Origin: an uncultured Methylobacillus sp.
Lineage (GTDB): Bacteria > Pseudomonadota > Gammaproteobacteria > Burkholderiales > Methylophilaceae
Reading direction: 5' to 3'
DNA: 13,805 bases
NCBI GenBank assembly: GCA_946478965.1
Contig: CAMLDQ010000055.1
Location: forward strand, 1-13,805
Below, piece after piece: positions 1 through 8,394 of the stretch. The notes below the pieces were generated by a model. That model made no database searches and was not told the DNA's origin. It saw nothing but the letters and a program-made list of their open reading frames with translations. How positions within the stretch are numbered: the first letter of the stretch is position 1; each line of letters starts with the position of its first letter. A program made the translations under genes and the position numbers.

Positions 1-54
1 GCTCCTGCTGCTGAAGCTCCGGCTGCTGCTCCTGCTGCTGAAGCCCCGGCTGCT
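1..54 (+). repeat. 27-bp tandem repeat, two full copies
   Basis: Positions 1-27 and 28-54 are the same 27-base unit with one difference (T at 18, C at 45), followed by a truncated third copy from 55. The unit is nine codons, so copy changes keep the reading frame. It encodes the Ala/Pro/Glu tail of the partial gene. The array may continue to the left of the window. Confidence 0.8.
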
Positions 55-78
55 GCTCCTGCTGAAGAAAAGAAGTAA
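1..78 (+). CDS. 3' end of an unidentified gene with an Ala/Pro/Glu-rich tail
   Basis: Frame 1 from the first base is open and ends at TAA 76-78. The 25 visible residues are an Ala/Pro/Glu low-complexity tail ending in Glu-Glu-Lys-Lys. A nine-residue unit (APAAEAPAA) occurs twice and then part of a third time. A terminator 20 bases after the stop supports a real gene end. Tails of this kind occur in betaproteobacteria on some ribosomal and histone-like DNA-binding proteins, but nothing visible decides the identity because the folded part lies outside the window. I assign no function. Confidence 0.7.
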   Translation, partial: APAAEAPAAAPAAEAPAAAPAEEKK

Positions 79-97
79 TTCTTTTTCTTTCGGTATC

Positions 98-125
98 AAA
101 AAAGCCGGCGTAAGCCGGCTTTTTT
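98..125. terminator. Bidirectional rho-independent terminator
   Basis: A run of six A (98-103), GCCGGC (104-109), a GTAA loop (110-113), GCCGGC (114-119) and a run of six T (120-125) form a perfect 12-bp stem. The A and T runs make it work on either strand. It sits between the plus-strand gene ending at 78 and the minus-strand gene ending at 151, so it probably terminates both convergent units. Confidence 0.92.
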
Positions 126-150
126 GTTTCTGCTCCAGATATAGCTATCC

Positions 151-924
151 TCAGCCAATCTGGCGCCAGTCGAAACCGGTCTCCTGACTGGCAATACCTA
201 TCCATTCCTTTTCGCATTGCAGTGCGCTGGCGAGTGCCTGTGCCGCCAGAAGCGGTGTGTTGTTCTTTTCGCTCAGATGGGCGGCGACGATGTGCTGCAG
301 TCGGCTGTTGTCCAGGCTCGACAGGATGCCGGCGGAGCTCTGGTTGTCCAGATGCCCCAGGCGGCTGCTGACGCGTTGCTTCAAGGGCCAGGCGTAAGGG
401 CCATTCATCAGCATGTCGAGGTCGTGGTTGCATTCCAGCACCAGGCCATGGCAGCCGCTCAGCATGCGTTCGATATGCGGAGTACCGATGCCGGTGTCGG
501 TCAGAATTCCCAATCGGGCGATTCCGTCGCTCAGTACGTACTGCACGGGCTCGGCGGCGTCGTGCGGCACTGGAAACGGATGGACTTCGATATTGCCGAT
601 GGCAAATGACGTGTGGCTGTCGATCACTACGGTGGGGGCATCGTAGCCGCGGGGTAGGTAGCGTTGCGCGGCATTCAGCGTTCCGTGCGTGACCCATACG
701 GTCAGGCGGTGCTTGGAAGCGAAGCGGAAGGCGCCGCCGGCATGGTCGTCATGTTCGTGGGTGAGCAGAATGCCATCGAGGTCATGCGGTTGCAGGCCGA
801 GACGGGCCAGGCGGTGTTCGGTTTCGCGAATGGTGAATCCGCAATCGACCAGCAGCCGCGTCGTGCCGGCTTCCGCCACCAGGGCGTTGCCGGCACTGCC
901 GCTGCCGAGCGAGGCAAACCGCAT
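151..924 (-). CDS. MBL-fold metallo-hydrolase (YycJ/PhnP-like)
   Basis: This 257-residue protein has the full metallo-beta-lactamase metal-binding pattern. It starts with a GSGSAGN motif (residues 7-13), then THEHDDH at 55-61 (His56, His58, Asp60, His61), Asp143 in a LTDTG context, and later His191 and His216. No signal peptide is seen, so it is probably cytoplasmic. The GSGSxGN start and overall size fit the YycJ/WalJ group of the COG1235 hydrolases; substrates there are poorly defined and include phosphodiester or nucleic-acid type targets. The start is the ATG at 924-922, three bases after the bamC stop, and the ribosome site would lie within the end of bamC. It is the last gene of a dapA-bamC-MBL operon and ends at the bidirectional terminator. 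The fold is certain; the substrate is unknown. Confidence 0.88.
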   Translation of the reverse strand: MRFASLGSGSAGNALVAEAGTTRLLVDCGFTIRETEHRLARLGLQPHDLDGILLTHEHDDHAGGAFRFASKHRLTVWVTHGTLNAAQRYLPRGYDAPTVVIDSHTSFAIGNIEVHPFPVPHDAAEPVQYVLSDGIARLGILTDTGIGTPHIERMLSGCHGLVLECNHDLDMLMNGPYAWPLKQRVSSRLGHLDNQSSAGILSSLDNSRLQHIVAAHLSEKNNTPLLAAQALASALQCEKEWIGIASQETGFDWRQIG

Positions 925-927
925 CGG

Positions 928-2211
928 CTACTTCAACTGGTCGTACAGCAGGCGCAGGATACGTTGTGCGGTTGGCGATTTGTCGCGCTGGCCGTTCTTG
1001 TCGGTGACGTAGACCGGGGTCGCGTCCTCGCCATGCTCAACCTTGATGAGGTACTGCTTTTCGACCGCCTTCTTGTCGGAACCGCTATCCCAGAACTTGA
1101 GCTTGTCGGTCAGGCTCTTGTCGTCCTTGCTGTCCTTTTCGGGTTCGGGCGCGGGCGCCTTCTTGTCCTCGTCGTCATCGCCCCAGAACTTCAGCTTGTC
1201 CAGCAGGCCCTTCTTCTTGGCTTCAGGCGCGTCGTCGACGCCGAGGTCCGAGTAGCGGACATAGAAGATACCGCGAGAACGATCCTTGTCCTCGACCAGG
1301 AAGCCGACACGGTCGAGCGCCAGCCCAACGCGTCGCCAGGCGCGGTCGAACGGGTCGCTGACGGTGAGCGTGACATTGCCGCTCTTGTCTGTTTCCATCT
1401 TCGCATGCTGTTCGTTGGTGGCTGTTGCCACGATGGTGTGCGATTGTTTTTCATCCACGCCCAGGCGGACCATCAGGCGGCGCAGCAGTTCGGCGTCGAT
1501 ATCCTCGGCAACGGCGCGGGCCTCCTTGCTCATTTTCTTCTTTTCGAGATCCTCGTTCTTGTAGCCGGTCTCGACTTCGCCGTAGATCGTGCGCACGCGC
1601 TGCTTGCCGTCATCCGGCACATCGCTGACCGAGCGGTGGCTCATGTAGATTTCGGTCGTGCCTTCCTGTTCGCCGCGGTCCAGGCGGGTGCGGAATTTCT
1701 GGCGGTTGCTCAGCGTGTTCAACTTGTCGAGCCAGCCCTGGAACTTGTCGAGGTAGCTGCCGTTTTCATCCTTGACCAAGGTGCTGGGGTCGACCCATTC
1801 GGTTTCCATGACGCCGGTCTGCGGGTTTTCGGTACGCACCGCGAAGCCGAGATCGTTCCAGAATTCACGCACGACCGGCCATACCTTTTCCGGCGGGGCG
1901 TTCACCACCAGCCAGCGTTGCGAGCCGGCGCGCTCCATGTGCACGCTGTCGGAAGTGGGGAGAATCTTCTCGGTCTGCTGCTCCTGCTGGGACTGATCTG
2001 CGCTGTATTGCGAATAAGTGGTGCTGCCCGGCACGTTGTAGGTGTCGGCGGCGGAAACCGAGGTCAGGTCGGGCGGTACTTCCAGCGGCTTGCCGCGTCC
2101 AGCGCCCTTGTAATCGGAAGTGTTGTCGATGAAAGGGATGGAGTCACATCCGGCCAGCGTCAGCGCGACCAGCAATGGGATCAGGCAATAACGGAACTTG
2201 GTATCGGGCAT
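928..2211 (-). CDS. bamC: Outer membrane assembly lipoprotein BamC
   Basis: BamC (NlpB/DapX) is a lipoprotein partner of the BAM complex, which inserts beta-barrel proteins into the outer membrane. This 427-residue protein starts with a lipoprotein signal peptide ending in LTLAGC (lipidated Cys22). It is followed by the BamC N-terminal lasso-type segment with KPLEVPPDL (41-49) and two helix-grip domains (about 95-250 and 255-427). I start at ATG 2211-2209 because this places the signal peptide at the N-terminus and an AGGAAA ribosome site just upstream; an upstream in-frame extension has no such features. It is longer than enterobacterial BamC (about 344) because of a charged linker at about 326-387, which contains DKLKFW twice (338-343 and 369-374). 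Asp follows the lipidated Cys. It sits 14 bases after dapA, the classical dapA-bamC pairing. Confidence 0.9.
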   Translation of the reverse strand: MPDTKFRYCLIPLLVALTLAGCDSIPFIDNTSDYKGAGRGKPLEVPPDLTSVSAADTYNVPGSTTYSQYSADQSQQEQQTEKILPTSDSVHMERAGSQRWLVVNAPPEKVWPVVREFWNDLGFAVRTENPQTGVMETEWVDPSTLVKDENGSYLDKFQGWLDKLNTLSNRQKFRTRLDRGEQEGTTEIYMSHRSVSDVPDDGKQRVRTIYGEVETGYKNEDLEKKKMSKEARAVAEDIDAELLRRLMVRLGVDEKQSHTIVATATNEQHAKMETDKSGNVTLTVSDPFDRAWRRVGLALDRVGFLVEDKDRSRGIFYVRYSDLGVDDAPEAKKKGLLDKLKFWGDDDEDKKAPAPEPEKDSKDDKSLTDKLKFWDSGSDKKAVEKQYLIKVEHGEDATPVYVTDKNGQRDKSPTAQRILRLLYDQLK

Positions 2212-2225
2212 GCTGTTTTCCTGCG

Positions 2226-3101
2226 TTAAATGAGTTCCGCGCTTCGCATGGCGTTGCGCAAGGTGTTGTGATGCTGGTCGGACAGCGGTGTCAGCGGCAA
2301 GCGGATACCCGGCGGAATCAGGCCCATTTCGGTCAGGACCCACTTGACCGGGATGGGGTTGGCTTCCACGAACAGCTTCTGGTGCAGCGGGAACAGTTTG
2401 AGATTGATCGAGCGCGCAAGTTCAACGTTGCCGGCAAAAGCCGCCACGCACATTTCATGCATCAGCTTGGGCGCTACGTTGGCTGTGACCGAAATCGTGC
2501 CGTACCCGCCGAGCAGCATCAATGCCAGCGAGGAGGCGTCGTCGCCGCTGTAGACGGCGAAATCGGCAGGGGCGCGCCGCAACAGGTCGGTGCCGCGCTC
2601 GATGTTGCCGGTGGCGTCCTTGATGCCGACGATGTTGGGGACTTCGGCGAGGCGCAGTACCGTATCGTTGGCCAGGTCGCAGCCGGTCCGTCCGGGTACG
2701 TTGTACAGAATCTGCGGAATGTCCACAGCTTCTGCGATGGCCTTGAAGTGCTGGTACAGGCCTTCCTGCATCGGCCTGTTGTAGTAGGGCGTGACCAGCA
2801 GGCAGGCATCGGCGCCGGCTTCCCTGGCCTGCTCGGTGAGTTCGATGGCTTCGCGCGTGCAGTTGGCACCGGTGCCGGCGATGACCGGGATGCGGCCATC
2901 CGTCTGTTCCACGGTGGCGCGGATCAGCTGGCAGTGCTCGTCGAAGTCGACCGTGGGCGACTCGCCCGTGGTGCCGACGATGACGATCCCGTCCGTTCCC
3001 TGATCCACATGAAAATCAATGAGCGAGCGCAGTGATGCAAGATCCAGTGAGCCATCCGCGTGCATGGGCGTGACGATGGCGACGAGGCTGCCTTTCAGCA
3101 T
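2226..3101 (-). CDS. dapA: 4-hydroxy-tetrahydrodipicolinate synthase DapA
   Basis: DapA condenses pyruvate with aspartate semialdehyde, the first committed step of the diaminopimelate/lysine pathway, in the cytoplasm. The 291-residue length and residue numbering match the Escherichia coli enzyme. GTTGES is at 43-48 (Thr44, Thr45). Tyr107 lies in TPYYNRP, the catalytic Tyr133 in YNVPGRTG with Arg138, and the Schiff-base Lys161 in GIKDATGN. All catalytic residues are present. I choose ATG 3101-3099 ([12 protein letters not shown]); a TTG two codons upstream is possible but gives an atypical start. It is first in the minus-strand operon with bamC and the MBL hydrolase, which supplies diaminopimelate for peptidoglycan alongside an envelope assembly factor. 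No lysine riboswitch-like leader is apparent upstream. Confidence 0.96.
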   Translation of the reverse strand: MLKGSLVAIVTPMHADGSLDLASLRSLIDFHVDQGTDGIVIVGTTGESPTVDFDEHCQLIRATVEQTDGRIPVIAGTGANCTREAIELTEQAREAGADACLLVTPYYNRPMQEGLYQHFKAIAEAVDIPQILYNVPGRTGCDLANDTVLRLAEVPNIVGIKDATGNIERGTDLLRRAPADFAVYSGDDASSLALMLLGGYGTISVTANVAPKLMHEMCVAAFAGNVELARSINLKLFPLHQKLFVEANPIPVKWVLTEMGLIPPGIRLPLTPLSDQHHNTLRNAMRSAELI

Positions 3102-3139
3102 GTTCAACCTGATAGTCTTGATGATTGATAAACCGCAGT

Positions 3140-3167
3140 ATTCTAACCGAAATGCAGGCAGAAAGAA
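3140..3167 (-). promoter_or_regulatory. Weak candidate promoter for dapA-bamC-MBL
   Basis: On the minus strand a TAGAAT (3145-3140) lies 38 bases before the dapA ATG, a plausible -10 element. The matching -35 region is poor (TTCTTT at 3167-3162 with 16-base spacing). The -10 match and position in the divergent gap are the only support. Confidence 0.3.
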
Positions 3168-3228
3168 CCGGCTTGTTTTTAGAGGGCCGGATGCTGCGCC
3201 GAAGCGCCGGATTTCTCTGCTGCCGATA

Positions 3229-3257
3229 TTGAAGGAATCGGCACGGCAGGGGATAAT
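3229..3257 (+). promoter_or_regulatory. Candidate sigma70 promoter for the rsx operon
   Basis: TTGAAG (3229-3234) and GATAAT (3252-3257) are separated by exactly 17 bases, close to the sigma70 consensus. Transcription would begin near 3264, leaving a leader of about 20 bases before the rsxA ATG at 3285. No strong Shine-Dalgarno is visible in that leader (only a GAG at about 3273). The rest of the divergent region (3102-3284) holds no open gene that I can support. Confidence 0.5.
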
Positions 3258-3284
3258 TCGCTATTTATCCGCGAGCGGCCGTAC

Positions 3285-3863
3285 ATGGTTGAAAGCTACA
3301 TCCTGATTCTGGTCGGCACGATACTGGTCAACAATATCGTGCTGGTCAAGATATTGGGGCTGTGCCCCTTTATGGGCGTTTCCAAAAAGCTGGAAACCTC
3401 CATCGCCATGGGTGCCGCCACGACCTTCGTGCTGACGCTGGGATCCGGCAGCAGTTACCTGATCAACCAATATCTACTCGGCACGGATCTTTTCTATCTG
3501 CGTACGCTGTCATTCATTGTCGTCATTGCCGGCGTGGTCCAGTTCACCGAAATGGTGATCGAGAAAACCAGTCCGGTGCTGTACCAGTCCCTCGGGGTCT
3601 ACCTGCCGCTGATCACCACCAATTGTGCAGTACTTGGGATTCCCCTGCTTAACGTTCAGGCCAATCACAACTTCGTTCAGTCGCTGTTCTACGGTTTCGG
3701 CGGTGCGGTCGGCTTTTCGCTGGTTCTGGTATTGTTCGCGTCGATGCGTGAGCGGCTCGATGCGGCAGACGTGCCGGCCGTATTCCAGGGTTCCGCCATT
3801 GCCATGGTGACGGCGGGCCTGATGAGCCTTGCCTTCATGGGTTTCGCCGGGCTGATCCGATAA
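3285..3863 (+). CDS. rsxA: Electron transport complex subunit RsxA/RnfA
   Basis: RsxA is an inner-membrane subunit of the Rsx/Rnf complex, which couples electron transfer between NADH and ferredoxin-type carriers to ion movement. In some bacteria the complex keeps SoxR reduced or feeds nitrogenase. This 192-residue hydrophobic protein begins with the family pattern of a first helix with LVNN (15-18), then [17 protein letters not shown], and continues as six membrane segments. LGLCPF and the TNCAVLG segment carry the conserved cysteines reported as an intramembrane iron-sulfur site shared with RsxE. The start at 3285 matches the usual family start. It opens a plus-strand operon and its TAA overlaps the rsxB ATG by one base. 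Confidence 0.95.
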   Translation: MVESYILILVGTILVNNIVLVKILGLCPFMGVSKKLETSIAMGAATTFVLTLGSGSSYLINQYLLGTDLFYLRTLSFIVVIAGVVQFTEMVIEKTSPVLYQSLGVYLPLITTNCAVLGIPLLNVQANHNFVQSLFYGFGGAVGFSLVLVLFASMRERLDAADVPAVFQGSAIAMVTAGLMSLAFMGFAGLIR

Positions 3864-4414
3864 TGCTGGCTGCGCTCCTCGTCATGCTGGGCCTGGCCCT
3901 GCTGCTGGGCCTTGTGCTCGGCTATTCCGCGCTCAAGTTCAAGGTTGAAGGCGACCCCCTTGTCGAACAAATCGACGCCATCCTCCCGCAGACGCAATGC
4001 GGCCAGTGTGGCTATCCCGGCTGCAAGCCTTATGCGACTGCAATCGCCAACGGGGAAGCGGACATCAACCAGTGTCCGCCGGGCGGCGAGGCCGGCATGC
4101 GCGCGTTGGCGGATCTGCTGGGGGTGGAGCCCAAGCCGCTCAACGCCGAGCACGGCCTGCCCAAGCCGAAGTCGGTGGCCGTTATCGACGAAAATCTCTG
4201 CATCGGCTGCACGTTGTGCATCCAGGCCTGCCCGGTCGATGCGATCCTGGGGGCGGCCAAGCACATGCATACCGTGATTGCGTCCGAATGTACCGGTTGC
4301 GAACTTTGTGTGGCGCCGTGCCCGGTGGATTGCATCGCGATGGTGCCGATTCAGGAGTCCGTCGCCAACTGGAAATGGCGCTACCCCGTCTTCGAACTCA
4401 AGCAAACCGCATGA
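3863..4414 (+). CDS. rsxB: Electron transport complex iron-sulfur subunit RsxB/RnfB
   Basis: RsxB is the membrane-anchored ferredoxin-like subunit that carries electrons within the Rsx/Rnf complex. The 183-residue protein has one N-terminal membrane helix (about 2-24). A Fe4S cluster domain follows with CGQCGYPGC and a later Cys (Cys46, 49, 54, 71), then two ferredoxin-type 4Fe-4S motifs: Cys113, 116, 119, 123 and Cys143, 146, 149, 153. All twelve cluster cysteines are present. It lacks the long C-terminal extension found on many betaproteobacterial RnfB-like proteins. Its ATG overlaps the rsxA stop (TAATG), and its TGA overlaps the rsxC ATG by four bases, so translation is probably coupled. 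Confidence 0.95.
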   Translation: MLAALLVMLGLALLLGLVLGYSALKFKVEGDPLVEQIDAILPQTQCGQCGYPGCKPYATAIANGEADINQCPPGGEAGMRALADLLGVEPKPLNAEHGLPKPKSVAVIDENLCIGCTLCIQACPVDAILGAAKHMHTVIASECTGCELCVAPCPVDCIAMVPIQESVANWKWRYPVFELKQTA

Positions 4415-6051
4415 TCTCGCGACTTTTCAAATTCAATGGCGGCGTGCATCCGCCGGAACACAAACTGGAATCCACCGGGCGCCCCATCGCGCCGGTGCCT
4501 CTGGCGGAGATCCTGGTGCTGCCGTTGCGCCAGCATGTCGGCAACCTGCCCAAGATTCTGGTGCAGCCAGGCGACCAAGTGCTGAAGGGGCAGCTGCTGG
4601 CGGAAGCGGCAGGAGCGATTTCCGCCGCCGTGCATGCGCCGACCTCCGGAACCATCCTCTCCATCGAGGATCAGCTGATTCCCCACCCTTCCGGCTTGCC
4701 GGATGTCAGCATTACCCTGCAGCCCGACGGCGCGGATCGCTGGATCGAACGCACGCCTGTCGACTGGCGCAGCAAGGAGCGCGCTGATCTGGTCGCCAGT
4801 CTGCGCCACTCTGGCATTGTCGGCATGGGCGGCGCGGCTTTTCCGACGCAGATCAAGCTGCGTCCGGGAGGCGGCTCCGGCATTCGGACGCTGATCGTCA
4901 ACGGAGCAGAATGCGAGCCTTACATCACCTGCGATGACATGCTGATGCGCGAGCGTGCCGACGAGATCGTCAAGGGGATCGAGTGCGCCCACCATATCCT
5001 CAGGCCGGAGCGTTGCCTGGTCGGGATCGAGGACAACAAGCCAGAAGCGGTGCAGGCGATGCGCTTGGCTTGTGCGAAAAGCGCTGTGGGGATCGACGTC
5101 GTCGTGGTGCCCACGCTTTATCCCAGCGGCGACGCGCGCCGCCTTTCCGCGATCCTGACCGGCATCGAGGTGCCGAGCGACAGGCGTTCCAGCGATGTTG
5201 GCATCCAGGTGTTCAATGTCGCGACGCTGGCGTCGCTGTATCGCTATCTGACTTTGGGCGAAACCGTGGTGTCGCGCATCGTGACCGTCACCGGCAATGT
5301 CGCGTTGCCGGGGAATTTCGAGGTGCCGCTCGGCACCCCGATGACTGCCTTGCTGAAAGCCGCCGGCGGCACTCTGCCGAATACCGATGGCCTGGTGATG
5401 GGTGGGCCGATGATGGGTTTCAGCTTGCCGTCGATGCAGGTCCCGGTCATCAAGGCCACCAACTGCATCATCGCCAGCGCGCCGCGTCTTTTCCCCGAGC
5501 CGCCGCCGGCGATGCCGTGCATCCGCTGTGCGCGCTGCGCCGACGCCTGTCCGGTGAGCCTGCAGCCGCAGGAGCTGTACTGGTTCGCGAAGTCGCAGAA
5601 CCTGGAAAAAGCCCGCGAATACAAGCTGTTCGACTGCATCGAATGCGGCTGCTGCAGCTACGTCTGCCCGAGCAGCATCCCGCTGGTGCAGTACTATCGC
5701 TTCGCCAAGAGCGAAATCATCGCGCAGGACAAGGCCAAGGAGGCCGCAAACCTCGCGCGCGAACGCAACGAGTTCCGTTTGGCGCGCATCGAACGCGAAA
5801 AGCAGGAACGCGCGGCCAAGCACGCGCAGCGCGCGGCGGGTGCCAAGCCGGAAGCTGCGGACGACGCCAAGAAGGCGGCAATTGCTGCGGCGATGGCACG
5901 GGCCAAGGCGCAGAAAGCCGAAGTGCAGCCGCAGAATACCGAAGGTGTCTCGGCGGCGGTGCAAGCGGAAATCGACGCGATCGAGGCGCGTCGTGCCGAG
6001 GCCGCCGCTGCACAATCGGGAACGACTCCCGAAGAAAAACAGGAAAGCTGA
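4411..6051 (+). CDS. rsxC: Electron transport complex subunit RsxC/RnfC
   Basis: RsxC is the peripheral, NADH-facing subunit of the Rsx/Rnf complex. The 546-residue protein has an N-terminal RnfC barrel-sandwich region (about 1-105) and a flavin/NADH-binding region related to the 51-kDa subunit of complex I, with GMGGAAFP (138-145) and [10 protein letters not shown] (164-173). An SLBB-like region follows, then two 4Fe-4S motifs: Cys370, 373, 376, 380 and Cys409, 412, 415, 419. The tail from about 435 is charged and Ala-rich with coiled-coil character. It contains a single copy of the [20 protein letters not shown] unit that is repeated many times in enterobacterial RsxC, so the protein is shorter than the 740 residues of E. 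coli. The start is the ATG at 4411; upstream in-frame sequence is out-of-frame reading of rsxB. Confidence 0.94.
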   Translation: MISRLFKFNGGVHPPEHKLESTGRPIAPVPLAEILVLPLRQHVGNLPKILVQPGDQVLKGQLLAEAAGAISAAVHAPTSGTILSIEDQLIPHPSGLPDVSITLQPDGADRWIERTPVDWRSKERADLVASLRHSGIVGMGGAAFPTQIKLRPGGGSGIRTLIVNGAECEPYITCDDMLMRERADEIVKGIECAHHILRPERCLVGIEDNKPEAVQAMRLACAKSAVGIDVVVVPTLYPSGDARRLSAILTGIEVPSDRRSSDVGIQVFNVATLASLYRYLTLGETVVSRIVTVTGNVALPGNFEVPLGTPMTALLKAAGGTLPNTDGLVMGGPMMGFSLPSMQVPVIKATNCIIASAPRLFPEPPPAMPCIRCARCADACPVSLQPQELYWFAKSQNLEKAREYKLFDCIECGCCSYVCPSSIPLVQYYRFAKSEIIAQDKAKEAANLARERNEFRLARIEREKQERAAKHAQRAAGAKPEAADDAKKAAIAAAMARAKAQKAEVQPQNTEGVSAAVQAEIDAIEARRAEAAAAQSGTTPEEKQES

Positions 6052-7073
6052 TGAGTGCCCCTCCCTACATTGCCGGCCGCAGCTCCGTGAGTGCGATCAT
6101 GTTCAAGGTGCTGCTGGCGCTGGTGCCCGGCATCGCCGCCTACGTCTGGGTTTACGGCAGCGGCATCCTGATCACGCTGCTGCTGGCGTCGATCACCGCG
6201 CTGGCGGGCGAGGCGCTCATGCTCAAACTGCGCGGGCGGCCGGTGATGCCGTTCCTGTCCGACAACAGCGCGCTGGTGTCGGCCTGGTTGCTGGCATTGG
6301 CGTTGCCGCCGCTGGCGCCATGGTGGCTGGTCGTGGTTGGTACGCTGTTTGCCATCGTCGTGGCCAAGCAACTTTACGGCGGCTTGGGCTACAACCCGTT
6401 CAATCCCGCGATGATAGGCTACGCCGTGTTGCTGATTTCGTTTCCGGTGCTGATGACGCAATGGCCTGCGCCGCTTGAACTGGCGCATGCCAAGTTGAGC
6501 CTCGCCGACCAGTTGCACTGGATATTCGGCCGTACGCTGCCGGCAGGTGTGCAGGTCGACGCCATCAGCAGCGCAACGCCGCTGGACTACCTGAAGACGC
6601 AGCTGCGCCTCGACCACGCCATGGCCGACATCCGTTCCGCGCCGGTATTCGGCGTGCTGGGCGCGAAAGGTGGCGAGCTTGTTGCCGCCGCCTACCTGCT
6701 GGGGGGGCTGTTCCTGCTGCAGCAGCGCATCATCACCTGGCACATCCCGGTAGCCTTTTTCGTCGGCCTGACGGCGATTTCCGGCGTGTTTCACTTGTTC
6801 GATGCGCAGCATTACGCTACGCCCTTGTTCCACATTTTCGGCGGTGCGGCAATGCTGTGCGCGTTTTTCATTGCCACGGATCCGGTCAGCGGACCGACCA
6901 CGCCCAAGGGCAAATTGATCTTCGCGTCCGCCATCGGTGTGCTGACCTGGGTGATCCGCACGTACGGCGGGTATCCCGATGGCGTTGCTTTCGCCGTGCT
7001 GCTGCTGAACCTGTGTGTGCCGCTGATCGACGCCTATACCCAGCCGCGCGTTTTCGGCCACGACAAATCATGA
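6051..7073 (+). CDS. rsxD: Electron transport complex flavoprotein subunit RsxD/RnfD
   Basis: RsxD is an integral membrane subunit related to NqrB that carries covalently bound FMN. The 340-residue protein has multiple hydrophobic helices, the conserved GGLGYNPFNPAM segment (110-121) and the flavinylation region DAISSATPLD (170-179), with Thr176 the expected FMN attachment site. TDPVSGPTTPKG near the C-terminus is also typical of the family. The ATG at 6051 overlaps the rsxC TGA by one base and gives the usual N-terminus followed by SSVSAIMFKVLLALVPG. Its own stop overlaps the rsxG start by four bases. Confidence 0.95.
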   Translation: MSAPPYIAGRSSVSAIMFKVLLALVPGIAAYVWVYGSGILITLLLASITALAGEALMLKLRGRPVMPFLSDNSALVSAWLLALALPPLAPWWLVVVGTLFAIVVAKQLYGGLGYNPFNPAMIGYAVLLISFPVLMTQWPAPLELAHAKLSLADQLHWIFGRTLPAGVQVDAISSATPLDYLKTQLRLDHAMADIRSAPVFGVLGAKGGELVAAAYLLGGLFLLQQRIITWHIPVAFFVGLTAISGVFHLFDAQHYATPLFHIFGGAAMLCAFFIATDPVSGPTTPKGKLIFASAIGVLTWVIRTYGGYPDGVAFAVLLLNLCVPLIDAYTQPRVFGHDKS

Positions 7074-7708
7074 ACGAGAGCACGCTGAAACATGCGGTGA
7101 CGACCGCGGGTATCATGGCGATATTCGCGTTGATCGGCACGCTGCTGCTATCCTCGACCCACTCCGTAACGCAGAAACCGATCGCCGACAGTGAGCGCGA
7201 GGCCAAACTGTTGCTGTTCCAGCAGGTATTGCCGGCCGGGCAGTACGACAATGACCCGTTGCAGGACACCTTGACGCTGCCGGCGGGCGAACTTGGCAAT
7301 CGCGAGGAAACCCAGGCCTACCGTGCGCGCCTTGCGGGCCAGCCGGTGGCGGTGATCCTGCAGACGACAGCGCCGGATGGTTACGGCGGCGACATCAAGC
7401 TGCTGGCGGCTGTGCGGGTCGACGGATCGATCGCCGGGGTACGTGTGCTGGCGCATCAGGAAACACCGGGGTTGGGCGATTACATCGACATCGGGCACGG
7501 CACCTGGATCCGGAACTTCGATAACCAGTCCCTTGCCAAAACCGGGGACGATGCCTGGAAAGTTAAGAAGGACGGCGGCAGTTTCGATTACATGGCCGGT
7601 GCCACGATCACGCCGCGTGCGGTGGTAAAGGCGGTGCACAAGGTACTGGTGTATTTTCAGGAGCATCGCGAAGCGTTGTTCGCGCAGGCTTCTTCTGGAG
7701 GGCAATAA
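7070..7708 (+). CDS. rsxG: Electron transport complex FMN-binding subunit RsxG/RnfG
   Basis: RsxG is anchored by one N-terminal helix and exposes an FMN-binding domain to the periplasm. It is a second covalent flavoprotein in the Rsx/Rnf electron path. The 212-residue protein has a hydrophobic helix at about 9-29, HQETPGLGD at 129-137 and the flavinylation motif GATIT (177-181, FMN expected on Thr179). The position usually Ser/Thr two residues before GAT is Met-Ala here; I believe Ala is common in RnfG but cannot confirm it. Order A-B-C-D-G-E is the standard proteobacterial arrangement. It overlaps rsxD by four bases and rsxE by one. A flavin transferase (ApbE) for maturation is not in this window. 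Confidence 0.94.
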   Translation: MNESTLKHAVTTAGIMAIFALIGTLLLSSTHSVTQKPIADSEREAKLLLFQQVLPAGQYDNDPLQDTLTLPAGELGNREETQAYRARLAGQPVAVILQTTAPDGYGGDIKLLAAVRVDGSIAGVRVLAHQETPGLGDYIDIGHGTWIRNFDNQSLAKTGDDAWKVKKDGGSFDYMAGATITPRAVVKAVHKVLVYFQEHREALFAQASSGGQ

Positions 7709-8385
7709 TGGCAAGCTATCGCGAAATCATCGATAACGGATTGTGGAAACAGAATCCCGGCGTGGTGCAACTGCTCGGCCTGTGCCCGACGCTGGCGGTC
7801 ACCAGTACCGTGGTCAACGGTTTTTCGCTGGGGCTTGCCACGGCCTTCGTCATGGCGGCCAGCAACGGTGCCGTGGCGCCGGTGCGGCGCTGGGTGCCGG
7901 ACGAAATCCGCATCCCGGTATTCATCCTGGTGATCGCCGCACTGGTGACGGTGATCGATCTTTCCATGCATGCCTTCATGCATCCCCTGCACAAGGTGCT
8001 GGGAATTTTCATCCCCCTGATCGTGACCAACTGCATCGTACTGGCGCGGGTCGAATCCTTTGCCGCAAAGAACCCTACGACCCCTTCCATCGTCGACGGC
8101 CTGTTCATGGGGCTGGGGTTGACGCTGGTGCTGAGCCTGCTCGGCGCGATGCGTGAGGTGGTGGGCAAGGGGACGCTGTTATCCGGCCTGGATCTCGCCT
8201 TCGGCCCGGCAGCCAAGCAATTCATCGTCACCGTGGTGCCGGATTATCACGGTTTCCTGCTGGCCGTGCTGCCGCCGGGAGCCTTCCTCGGACTCGGCCT
8301 GCTGATCGCCGGCCGCAACTGGATGGAGCGCCGCAAAGCCGCAGCCCAGCCTGCTGCGCCTGCCGAACTGGTTCCAAGCCACTGA
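7708..8385 (+). CDS. rsxE: Electron transport complex subunit RsxE/RnfE
   Basis: RsxE is the membrane subunit paired with RsxA; the two are homologous and assemble with inverted topology. The 225-residue protein has the family N-terminus (NGLWKQNPGVVQLLGLCPTLA), followed by six hydrophobic helices and a PLIVTNCIVL segment that mirrors TNCAVLG in RsxA. The conserved cysteines of both segments are present. A GGAGG-type ribosome site (about 7697-7702) precedes the ATG. The C-terminal tail is Ala/Pro-rich and hydrophilic. It is the last rsx gene; nth begins nine bases after the stop. Confidence 0.95.
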   Translation: MASYREIIDNGLWKQNPGVVQLLGLCPTLAVTSTVVNGFSLGLATAFVMAASNGAVAPVRRWVPDEIRIPVFILVIAALVTVIDLSMHAFMHPLHKVLGIFIPLIVTNCIVLARVESFAAKNPTTPSIVDGLFMGLGLTLVLSLLGAMREVVGKGTLLSGLDLAFGPAAKQFIVTVVPDYHGFLLAVLPPGAFLGLGLLIAGRNWMERRKAAAQPAAPAELVPSH

Positions 8386-8394
8386 AGCCTGCGG

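Noticed and set aside
664..2229. Long plus-strand open frame (521 codons) opposite bamC and the MBL gene
   Set aside because: It is antisense to two clearly recognisable proteins with signal peptide and catalytic motifs; its translation shows no family resemblance and follows from GC-rich codon bias.
2175..3035. 286-codon plus-strand frame opposite dapA
   Set aside because: dapA on the other strand has every catalytic residue; the plus-strand translation is Gln/Arg/Gly-rich shadow sequence.
3102..3284. Lysine riboswitch or small gene in the dapA-rsxA gap
   Set aside because: The gap is too short and lacks recognisable structure; open frames in it have no ribosome site or family resemblance.
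4381..6015. 544-codon minus-strand frame opposite rsxC
   Set aside because: Arg/His/Gln-rich antisense translation with no recognisable domain, covering an intact rsxC.
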